Assembly: GCA_947460875.1 (NCBI GenBank)
Contig: CANHGR010000003.1
Coordinates: 124,001 to 188,000, forward strand
DNA length: 64,000 bases
From: Sphingobacteriaceae bacterium
GTDB lineage: Bacteria > Bacteroidota > Bacteroidia > Sphingobacteriales > Sphingobacteriaceae
Reading direction: 5' to 3'
Below, one piece after another: positions 34,311 to 41,877 of the stretch (the first letter of the stretch is position 1; every line of letters begins with the position of its first letter). Both the position numbers and the translations under genes were made by a program. The notes under the pieces were generated by a model that was given only the letters and a program-made list of their open reading frames with translations, did not search any database and was not told the origin of the DNA.

Positions 34311-36118
34311 GCAGTGCTGAAAATAAGTTCAAATTCTGAGCCTTTGTCTCTTTCACTTTTAACACGTATTTCGCCTTGTAACATCTTGATGATATTGCTT
34401 ACATAACTCAAGCCAAGACCAAATCCTTTAACATCATGCAAATTTCCGGTTGGGATACGATAGAACTGATCAAAAATCTTCGATAGTTGATCGCGACTCA
34501 TTCCAATACCATTATCCCTGACCTTGACCACCAGCTTACTTCCTATATTTTGTGTGCTTATTGTAATTTCAGGATCATCTGCATTATATTTTATTGCGTT
34601 ATCGATTAAATTGAACAACACATTGCTGAGGTGCAAATCATCGCCTTTAATAAGGTCTATTTCTGCCTTTAAATCTAAAACTAAGCGGGTATTACTTTTT
34701 TGTAATTGAAGCTCCATACTATCTGTAACAGAACTAATAAGACCATTCATCTCAATACTTTTATGTTCAATTTTCAGATCGTCGCGATCTATTTTTGCAA
34801 TATTTAGTACCCGCTCAATATGACTGCCCAGCCTTACGTTCTCATCGTAAATAATATTCGCCAACTTCTTTATACGCTGCTGATCTTCGGTAATTTCGGG
34901 GTCTCTAAGTGCTTCGCTGGCGATCATGATCGTAGCCACCGGTGTCTTAAATTCATGAGTCATATTATTGATGAAATCTGTTTTCATCTCAGAAATCTTC
35001 TTTTGCCTGAATATGATCAAGATAGTATACGCAAAACAGCTGACGAGGATGAATAAAAGACCCACTGAAGAAACCAAAACCATTCCCATGTTTTTAAACA
35101 TGTAAGAATTTTTGTTCAAGAAAGTTATCATTAACATACCCCCAGAACCCAAAACTTCTTTCGGAAAAAGAGGCGATCGGTAAGTATTGTTATCGACAAA
35201 TTTTACATCGGTATTGGCTGTTCGGAAAAATATGACTGAATCAGCGTTTGGCGATGTTACCTGATAGTTGTACGGAATCGTTATCCCCCGACTTAAAAGT
35301 TCTGTTTTTAAAACGGTATCGATAAATTCCCTTTGGAACTGAATTCGTTTATTAAAAGGAATGTTGGCTTTTTCTGATTGCTTCACAAGATCCTCGAAGA
35401 TTGATGATTGAGCCCCAGTTCTAACAATTTTCAATGAATCGCGGTAAAGGGCTATCTTTTTCCTATTCTCTGTTCGTTCCCGAACTTGTTCTCTCCGCAA
35501 CTTCTTTAGACTTGCCTGCAATTCAGAATCAATCTTCGGCATTGCGACAACCTGCGATCCGAGTCGCGGATTGATATCAATTAGGTAAAAAATAGTATCA
35601 TGGTTTACTGCTCTTTTCAACGGCTCCGGATCCGTTACATATAGTTGGCGTACTTCGTCGGTATACCTTAAGCCATTATTATCAATTCCGCCCTGAGAAT
35701 TTACTTGTACAGATACTTTCTTGATTTTTTCTGGATCTTTAAAATAAGTTTCATAAAAATCATTGTCTATCACGATCGTAAGTGGATAGAGGTTTCTAAC
35801 CTTCCTGTCGCGTTCTTTAAAGTCTTCTCTTATGCTTTCTTCTAACTTGCGGATCTTTTCGTTAATATCTCTCAGCCTGCCATCGCCGGTTGTTTGCAGC
35901 TTTTTCGACTCTTCCCGAAGTTTGGCGTGCAGAAGACTAATGTCTTCGAACTTTTCTGTTTTCTGAGTTAGAGCATTGAGCGCTTCATTTACTTTTAAAT
36001 CGAATAATTGGGATTTCGACTGATAGGATTCAACGAGAAAAAAATACTGCATTCCCATCACGCCAATTAATGCCAAGCTCATCAATCCAATTATCAGGCG
36101 TATGTTTTTATTCTTCAT
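34307..36118 (-). CDS. Sensor histidine kinase (RprX-like)
   Basis: A 603-residue kinase starting at ATG 36118 (MKNKNIRLIIGLM); the TTG at 36127 is part of the -7 box. One helix near 8-25, a large periplasmic region of about 310 residues with a coiled-coil beginning, a second helix (MVLVSSVGLLFILVSCFAYTILIIF), then HisKA with MTHEFKTPVATIMIA and HATPase_c with NLIDNAIKY, VRDNGIGMS and GLGLSYV. The stimulus is unknown; RprX in Bacteroides affects envelope stress and metabolism. Confidence 0.93.
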   Translation of the reverse strand: MKNKNIRLIIGLMSLALIGVMGMQYFFLVESYQSKSQLFDLKVNEALNALTQKTEKFEDISLLHAKLREESKKLQTTGDGRLRDINEKIRKLEESIREDFKERDRKVRNLYPLTIVIDNDFYETYFKDPEKIKKVSVQVNSQGGIDNNGLRYTDEVRQLYVTDPEPLKRAVNHDTIFYLIDINPRLGSQVVAMPKIDSELQASLKKLRREQVRERTENRKKIALYRDSLKIVRTGAQSSIFEDLVKQSEKANIPFNKRIQFQREFIDTVLKTELLSRGITIPYNYQVTSPNADSVIFFRTANTDVKFVDNNTYRSPLFPKEVLGSGGMLMITFLNKNSYMFKNMGMVLVSSVGLLFILVSCFAYTILIIFRQKKISEMKTDFINNMTHEFKTPVATIMIASEALRDPEITEDQQRIKKLANIIYDENVRLGSHIERVLNIAKIDRDDLKIEHKSIEMNGLISSVTDSMELQLQKSNTRLVLDLKAEIDLIKGDDLHLSNVLFNLIDNAIKYNADDPEITISTQNIGSKLVVKVRDNGIGMSRDQLSKIFDQFYRIPTGNLHDVKGFGLGLSYVSNIIKMLQGEIRVKSERDKGSEFELIFSTA

Positions 36119-36124
36119 CCGTAT

Positions 36125-36132
36125 CAAAAATA
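36125..36132 (-). promoter_or_regulatory. -7 box of the RprX-like kinase, TATTTTTG
   Basis: Perfect TAnnTTTG on the minus strand, 6 nt before ATG 36118; a TTG lies 17 nt upstream as a possible -33. The predicted transcript is leaderless or nearly so. Confidence 0.5.
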
Positions 36133-36187
36133 CGTAAGCTCTTATTAATCAACTTCCATTTAACACTTTTTAACACTCAAGAAATAA

Positions 36188-36214
36188 AAAATCCCCTGCA
36201 AAACAGGGGATTTT
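36188..36214 (-). terminator. Terminator downstream of the DUF3127 gene
   Basis: AAAATCCCCTG and CAGGGGATTTT form an 11-bp perfect stem with a 5-nt loop; A and T tails on both sides allow action in both directions. It is the second of two adjacent hairpins after the DUF3127 stop. Confidence 0.75.
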
Positions 36215-36247
36215 ATTGATCGGATGACTCTAGCTCATCCGATCAAT
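36215..36247 (-). other. 13-bp perfect inverted repeat after the DUF3127 gene
   Basis: ATTGATCGGATGA and TCATCCGATCAAT form a perfect 13-bp stem with a 7-nt loop, 15 nt past the DUF3127 stop and abutting the terminator at 36188. It has no U-run of its own; it may protect the mRNA 3' end or be a protein-binding palindrome. Confidence 0.55.
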
Positions 36248-36262
36248 ACTACGCCAAACACT

Positions 36263-36631
36263 TTAAAATGGAAGATCGTCATCAGCAGCAGGTGCTGAAT
36301 TTAAATCGACTGGCGCAGCAAACTCAGGCTGTGGCGATTGTGCTTGGGCGCCTGTCAGTACAGTTATACGCCATACCACCAGTGTATTAAAGTAAGCAGT
36401 TTTGCCATTCCGGTCTGTCCACGGGCGGCCTCTAAGATTAAATGATACTTCAACCTGATCGCCAACCTTAAGGCTATCAAACATATTTACCTTATCCTGC
36501 AAAGCCTCAAATTTGATAAATTCGGGGTATTGGGGGTTCTCGGCATATTCTACTATGAGTTCGCGTTTTTTGAAAGTTTCGGTTACGTTGGCAACCGAAG
36601 CTATTTCATGAATTTTACCTTTAATCTCCAT
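36263..36631 (-). CDS. DUF3127 OB-fold-like protein with SSB-type C-terminal tail
   Basis: A 122-residue protein. Residues 1-92 (MEIKGKIHEIASVANVTETFKKRELIVEY.., GDQVEVSFNLRGRPW, FNTLVVWRITVL) match DUF3127, a beta-rich single-domain family that is probably an OB fold. The remaining 30 residues are a Pro/Ala/Gln linker ending in DDDLPF, nearly the same as the DDDIPF tip of E. coli single-stranded DNA-binding protein, which recruits repair proteins. Binding of single-stranded nucleic acid and a partner-recruiting tail is therefore an inference. Monocistronic, with a terminator downstream. Confidence 0.85.
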   Translation of the reverse strand: MEIKGKIHEIASVANVTETFKKRELIVEYAENPQYPEFIKFEALQDKVNMFDSLKVGDQVEVSFNLRGRPWTDRNGKTAYFNTLVVWRITVLTGAQAQSPQPEFAAPVDLNSAPAADDDLPF

Positions 36632-36696
36632 TATATTCTACGTTTTGATGTTCACTCAAATCTGCCAATTTTAATTGATTAACTTCGCACATTATT

Positions 36697-37878
36697 ATGC
36701 AAGTTTTCCACAATAAAAGTAAAATAATAGTCACCTGCAGTAAGCGCTTATCACCTTATTTGGAAGACGAGATCAAGACCCTTGGCTACAATATCGTTAA
36801 CTCTTCTAGCACTGCAATCGAGCTTGACGGAACCCTGACAGACTGTATTCCCCTGAACTTGAATCTAAGATGCGCGAGTCAGGTCCTCTATCTGATTAAA
36901 AGCTTTACAGCAGAAAACCCCGGCAGACTATATAAAGAATTGCTCGAAATTCCTTGGGAAGATTTGATCGACTTTGCAGGATACGTTTCTGTAACTTCAA
37001 ATGTTGACAATGAAACAATTACGACTCCTCTCTTTGCAAACTTGAAAGTTAAAGATGCTATTGCCGATAGAATTAAAGAAAAAAAAGAACAACGGCCTGA
37101 TTCCGGTCCGGATTGGAATAAAACCGTTATTCATCTTTATTGGAAGGATGATTCCGCCGAAATATTTATTGATACTTCCGGTGAAACACTCGCCAAACAT
37201 GGCTACCGAAAACTCCCTGGAAAAGCTCCTATGATGGAGGCACTGGCTGCGGGAACAATATTAGCGACTAAGTGGGATCAAAGCAGTCCGTTCGTTAATC
37301 CCATGTGCGGATCAGGCACTCTGGCAATCGAGGCCGCATTACTAGCTGCGAATAAAAGTCCGGGCTTATTCAGAATGAACTACGGCTTTATGCATATCTT
37401 GGGTTATGACGAAGAAGTATTCTTTGAAGAACGCAGGAAATTAAAAGATCAGGCAAAAAAGCAAATCCCTGCTGCAATTATTGCGAGTGATCTATCAGAA
37501 GATTCTATCGATATTGCCATCAAAAATGCAAAAACCGCCGGTGTAGACCACCTGATTGATTTCCAGGTTTGTGATTTTGCAGAGACTAAAATGCCCGAAA
37601 AAGCAGGTGTGATCATGTTCAATCCTGAGTACGGAGAACGCCTTGGCGTGCATAGCAAGCTTGAAGCCACCTATAAGCGTATGGGCGATTTTATGAAGCA
37701 AAATTGTAAAGGATACCGCGGTTATATTTTTACTGGAAATCCGGATTTAGCAAAGAAAATTGGACTGCGAGCTTCCAGAAGAATAGAGTTTTTTAACGGA
37801 AAGCTTGATTGCCGCTTGCTTGAATATGAACTATATGATGGAAGCAGAAGGGATCCTGCGTCTTTAGCAGAATACTAA
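36697..37878 (+). CDS. THUMP-domain rRNA guanine-N2 methyltransferase (RlmL N-terminal-like)
   Basis: A 393-residue SAM-dependent RNA methyltransferase related to the RlmL half that makes m2G in 23S rRNA. The N-terminal THUMP domain (about 45-165) precedes KHGYRKLPGKAPMMEALAAGTI, the SAM motif NPMCGSGTLAIEAAL, and motif IV at FNPEYGERLG. The family normally has NPPYG; here the second Pro is Glu. The C-terminal strands (GYIFTGNPDLAKKIGLRASRRIEFFNGKLDCRLLEYEL) are typical. Specific target base not determinable. Confidence 0.88.
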   Translation: MQVFHNKSKIIVTCSKRLSPYLEDEIKTLGYNIVNSSSTAIELDGTLTDCIPLNLNLRCASQVLYLIKSFTAENPGRLYKELLEIPWEDLIDFAGYVSVTSNVDNETITTPLFANLKVKDAIADRIKEKKEQRPDSGPDWNKTVIHLYWKDDSAEIFIDTSGETLAKHGYRKLPGKAPMMEALAAGTILATKWDQSSPFVNPMCGSGTLAIEAALLAANKSPGLFRMNYGFMHILGYDEEVFFEERRKLKDQAKKQIPAAIIASDLSEDSIDIAIKNAKTAGVDHLIDFQVCDFAETKMPEKAGVIMFNPEYGERLGVHSKLEATYKRMGDFMKQNCKGYRGYIFTGNPDLAKKIGLRASRRIEFFNGKLDCRLLEYELYDGSRRDPASLAEY

Positions 37879-37973
37879 ACCCCCATCTCTAATTGTCACT
37901 ATTTCTAAAATAGTGATCCTTATTTTAGTTAAAAAATTTCTAAATCAACTCTGGTTAAATTTTTACAAAAAAT

Positions 37974-39248
37974 TTAATAATTATACTTTTTTCCCCACAA
38001 AAACTTTAGCCTTTCGCGAATTTTTTGTTCCGCCGTGTTATTTCCTGGCTTATACAGTATTGTTTCGCTTAACTTATCAGGAAAATACTCTTGAGGAGAG
38101 AAATTTTGTTGATAGCCATGCGAATATTGATATTCTTCTCCATAGCCAATATTTTTCATCAGCTTAGTAGTAGCATTGCGCAAATGCAAGGGTACAGGCA
38201 AATCGCCTGTTTGGCTGATCAGTTCCTGAGCCATATTAATAGCTTCGTAACTGGAATTACTTTTCGCAGATGAAGCAAGATAAGTAACAGTTTGAGAGAG
38301 AATGATTCTTGCTTCAGGGTATCCAATCACATTGACAGCTTGAAAACAATTATTTGCTAGCAACAGCGCGTTTGGATTCGCATTGCCGATATCTTCAGAA
38401 GCTAGAATCAATAATCTTCTTGCGATAAACAGTGGGTCCTCGCCCCCGGCAATCATTCTGGCTAGCCAATAAACCGCTGCATTCGGATCGCTGCCCCGAA
38501 TAGATTTAATAAATGCAGAGATGACATCGTAGTGATTTTCTCCAGCTTTGTCATACAATGCCATATTTTGTTGTACATTTTCCAGCACTAATTCATTAGT
38601 AATAGGCTGACCGGCTACAGCATTAATCACAAGTTCAAGAACATTAAGCAATTTTCGTCCGTCGCCGCCCGAAAGCCGAAAAATCGCTTCATATTCCCTT
38701 ACAACTACATTCTTAGTTTTAAGATAAGTGTCCTGTTTTATAGCACGGTTCATCAAATCAAGCAGCTCTTGGTATGTTAGATTTTTTAAAATGTAAACCT
38801 GGCATCGTGATAGCAAAGCAGAAATAACTTCAAACGAAGGATTTTCTGTTGTCGCTCCAATCAACGTTACAAGACCACGTTCTACCGCCCCCAACAAGGA
38901 GTCCTGTTGCGATTTAGAAAATCTATGAATTTCATCAATAAAGAGCACCGGAAGATTCTCGTTCGATTCTTTTAGCTTCGCCGCTTTCTCAATGACATCG
39001 CGTATGTCTTTCACGCCCGAATTTATCGCACTCAGGCTAAAAAACGGTCGCTGTAATTGCTGCGAAATAATATAAGCCAAAGTTGTCTTCCCGACTCCCG
39101 GAGGGCCCCACAAAATAAGCGAGGGTAGATTTCCACTTTCTATCGCTTTTCGCAAAATTGCTCCCTTTCCTACTAGATGTTGCTGCCCAACGTACTCATC
39201 AAGCGTCGATGGGCGCATTCTCTCTGCTAAAGGGGGTAAGGTTGCCAT
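37974..39248 (-). CDS. rarA: Replication-associated recombination protein A
   Basis: AAA+ ATPase (RarA/MgsA) acting at stalled forks and ssDNA-dsDNA junctions, a clamp-loader relative that interacts with SSB. 424 residues. Walker A GPPGVGKTT (about 47-55), Walker B VLFIDEIHRFSKSQQDSLLGAVE, sensor LIGATTENPSFEV with arginine finger LLSRCQVY, then the RarA C-terminal helical domain (YWLARMIAGGEDPLFIARRL) and MgsA domain. Convergent with the methyltransferase gene. Confidence 0.96.
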   Translation of the reverse strand: MATLPPLAERMRPSTLDEYVGQQHLVGKGAILRKAIESGNLPSLILWGPPGVGKTTLAYIISQQLQRPFFSLSAINSGVKDIRDVIEKAAKLKESNENLPVLFIDEIHRFSKSQQDSLLGAVERGLVTLIGATTENPSFEVISALLSRCQVYILKNLTYQELLDLMNRAIKQDTYLKTKNVVVREYEAIFRLSGGDGRKLLNVLELVINAVAGQPITNELVLENVQQNMALYDKAGENHYDVISAFIKSIRGSDPNAAVYWLARMIAGGEDPLFIARRLLILASEDIGNANPNALLLANNCFQAVNVIGYPEARIILSQTVTYLASSAKSNSSYEAINMAQELISQTGDLPVPLHLRNATTKLMKNIGYGEEYQYSHGYQQNFSPQEYFPDKLSETILYKPGNNTAEQKIRERLKFLWGKKYNY

Positions 39249-39346
39249 AGAGCTAATATAGTTTTGTATTTAGTTTATTAACAACTTTTGAGAGATAATT
39301 CTGCTTACAACATGACATAATACATATATTTATTATTTCTAATCTG

Positions 39347-40492
39347 ATGGTATCGACTTCTCCTAAAGTTTTACTGATATTTTTCTTGATTCCTTTCAGT
39401 ACACAGGCGCAGACTGCAAACCCACACAGTCTACACCGGACACAAGATAGTTTAGCAAAAATCCACTTATTGGCAGTTAAAACATTTATAGGAGTCTCTC
39501 AACCAATTAAGGCATTTGCAGAACTTTTAAAAGCGGATGGTCTTTATAAAAAGTCCGGAAATAAGACGGCTCAGGCGATAGTGAACACGCAATTGGGTGC
39601 TTTTTTTGAAAAAAATCAACTCTGGGAAGATGCTGAACGGTATTATGAAACAGCATACATATTGACTGCAGATCCCGACAGTAGTGGACTATCGGCTGAC
39701 ATATCCCTGAAACTTGCAGAATCTTTATTCTGGCAAGAAAAATACCAAAGTGCGCTAAAGTACTACCAAATCGCTTTGGACTATTTTGAAAAGAAAAGAC
39801 TGAAAAACAGAATGGCCGAATCGTATGTGCAGATTGCAAGAATAAAAGATCACCAAAAAAATTACAAGCAGGCCGAATCTTTGATTCTAAATCAGGCACT
39901 TCCTTTGTTTCGCGCTGCCGATAACGAGTTTGGAAGAATTAGCTGCTTTGACGTTCTAGGGAGGCTTTACCATAAACAGAAAAAATACTCTCAAGCAAAG
40001 TGGTTTTTCATTCAAGCCAATACCGCCGCCCGAAAAGTGAAAAATACAGAGGGAATAATCACTTCGCTCGTTGAGCTGAGCAAAGTTAAGGCAGATATTA
40101 ACGATTTCGACCTCGCGTTACGCGACCTTAAAGAAGCGCAATTTTTAGCTAAAAAAAATGAGACTCTGTCGCTACTAGCTGATTTAAACGAGGCTTTTGC
40201 AATTGTCTACAACAAATCTGGAAATAAATCTGCTTCATCGAACTATTGGAGGGCGTATGAATCTTTGGATGATTCAATGGATGTCGTTCAAAATAATAGA
40301 GTCATTGCCGCAAGACAGGCCGCGAAGGAATCTAAATACCTCTTCAATGAAGCGCAGAAAACCACTACGAAGATCATTAAAAAGCAAGAAAATAGCAGTT
40401 TAAAATACTATTTGATTGCTTTTATTGCTTTAGTAATTATCCTGGGGATTGGAATATACATTGACGAAAAAAATTCAAAAGGAAGCAATTGA
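39347..40492 (+). CDS. TPR protein with C-terminal membrane anchor
   Basis: A 381-residue protein. Signal peptide (VLLIFFLIPFSTQAQ), five to six TPR repeats between about 50 and 310, and a C-terminal transmembrane helix (YYLIAFIALVIILGIGIYI) with a short basic tail. It is a close relative of the next gene: segments such as LNQALPLFRAADNEFGRISC and KKYSQAKWFFIQAN align with KKALPLFQSVGDKPGRMEC and QRFSEAKWFYLQAN. Bacteroidota sensor kinases often have such TPR-TM N-termini, but no kinase domain follows here. Confidence 0.87.
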   Translation: MVSTSPKVLLIFFLIPFSTQAQTANPHSLHRTQDSLAKIHLLAVKTFIGVSQPIKAFAELLKADGLYKKSGNKTAQAIVNTQLGAFFEKNQLWEDAERYYETAYILTADPDSSGLSADISLKLAESLFWQEKYQSALKYYQIALDYFEKKRLKNRMAESYVQIARIKDHQKNYKQAESLILNQALPLFRAADNEFGRISCFDVLGRLYHKQKKYSQAKWFFIQANTAARKVKNTEGIITSLVELSKVKADINDFDLALRDLKEAQFLAKKNETLSLLADLNEAFAIVYNKSGNKSASSNYWRAYESLDDSMDVVQNNRVIAARQAAKESKYLFNEAQKTTTKIIKKQENSSLKYYLIAFIALVIILGIGIYIDEKNSKGSN

Positions 40493-40532
40493 AACAGCTT
40501 AGCGCTATTGATGCTACTTCCACAGAATATTA

Positions 40533-40540
40533 TAAATTTG
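40533..40540 (+). promoter_or_regulatory. -7 box before the second TPR gene, TAAATTTG
   Basis: Matches TAnnTTTG on the plus strand, 63 nt before ATG 40604, giving a normal leader length. Confidence 0.3.
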
Positions 40541-40603
40541 CAATAAATTGAAAGGACCTCGGCCAGTAGAAATACCAATCATTCCGTGTATTCTTAAGAA
40601 AAT

Positions 40604-41722
40604 ATGAGATTTAGAATATTATTTTGCCTTATGGCGATATTGCTTGCCAACTCAAATGTCAATGCGTCTAAAAGGCAACTAGCCACAGATACACTAAACG
40701 GCCAAACAAAGAAAACCATTCATACCGTTAAAATCGGTCCGATAGAATATTTTCTACCTCCACCGGTTGATTCTGTTTTACTGCGACGGCTGGCCATTTT
40801 GGCAAATAATAAATTGATTGATGAAGGCTACAAGAAAAAAGAGCGCGACGATGTTTTACGTAAAGAGCATCGAAATACACTACTGATCCAACAAATTCTT
40901 GCGGAAATCGAAACTTCTGTAACACCCAGTGAAAGTATGATCTCAACGCTTGCACAAATGCTCGATTCATCTAAGAAAGACGGCGACATCAAGAGCCAGG
41001 CGCTTATTCTGAACACTTATGCCGTTTATCATGTTAATAAAGGCGAAGCAGACCTAGCTGTTCGCTATTTTAAGGAGGCGCTGCGATTGAAAGAGCTTAG
41101 TAAAGACAAGGCAGCAATGAGCAAGATCACAGTAAATTTGGCTGCGATTTTTAGAATGCTTGGCAAATATGATGAGTCGATTGCGGTAAATGAATATGTT
41201 ATCCGTGCAAATACTTCAATTAAAGACAGAAGCAAGGCCGCCCAGGCGTATCTAAATATTGCCTATCTAAAAAACATGCAGCAGAAACATTATGAGGCTG
41301 AGCAGGCAATATTGAAAAAGGCTCTACCCCTTTTTCAAAGCGTTGGTGATAAACCTGGACGAATGGAATGCTTTATTAAGCTGGCGGACATTTATAAAGT
41401 ACAACAACGATTCTCAGAAGCAAAATGGTTTTATTTACAGGCAAATTTAATGGCAGATATCCTTTCAGATTCGACAACGAAAGTAGACTGTCTGATCAAG
41501 CTTGCTGAAGTTAAAAACGCAATTGGTGATCATTTTCTCGCCCTGGAAGATTATAGAAAAGCCGAATTCTTAGCTACCCAGAATAATAATTCAGACAAGC
41601 TGACAGAAATAAAAGGAGAGATCGGCGAAACCTATTTAAAAATGGGGAACTATACCGCGGCGGGTACGGCATTGAAGGAATACTCCCAGCTGAAGGATAA
41701 TTTACGGGGGCTTGTCCAATAA
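40604..41722 (+). CDS. Secreted TPR protein, paralogue of the preceding gene
   Basis: A 372-residue protein with signal peptide (ILFCLMAILLANSNVNA) and TPR repeats from about 115 to 365. It shares the middle region with the preceding gene, so the two arose by tandem duplication, but it has a different N-terminal segment (GPIEYFLPPPVDSVLLRRL) and stops directly after the last repeat without a membrane anchor. Probably periplasmic. Function unknown. Confidence 0.85.
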   Translation: MRFRILFCLMAILLANSNVNASKRQLATDTLNGQTKKTIHTVKIGPIEYFLPPPVDSVLLRRLAILANNKLIDEGYKKKERDDVLRKEHRNTLLIQQILAEIETSVTPSESMISTLAQMLDSSKKDGDIKSQALILNTYAVYHVNKGEADLAVRYFKEALRLKELSKDKAAMSKITVNLAAIFRMLGKYDESIAVNEYVIRANTSIKDRSKAAQAYLNIAYLKNMQQKHYEAEQAILKKALPLFQSVGDKPGRMECFIKLADIYKVQQRFSEAKWFYLQANLMADILSDSTTKVDCLIKLAEVKNAIGDHFLALEDYRKAEFLATQNNNSDKLTEIKGEIGETYLKMGNYTAAGTALKEYSQLKDNLRGLVQ

Positions 41723-41877
41723 GCTGATTGACACGATTTTGTAATCATTTTTGATTCGCAATAAGTTTGCACGAACTTGTTACAAATCAGGAACAATTAA
41801 ACGAATAGTTTATTGTTTAATTTGAATTCTGGCACTATATTAGATATGTTATAATGAACCTTAAATCTTTTAAAGAG

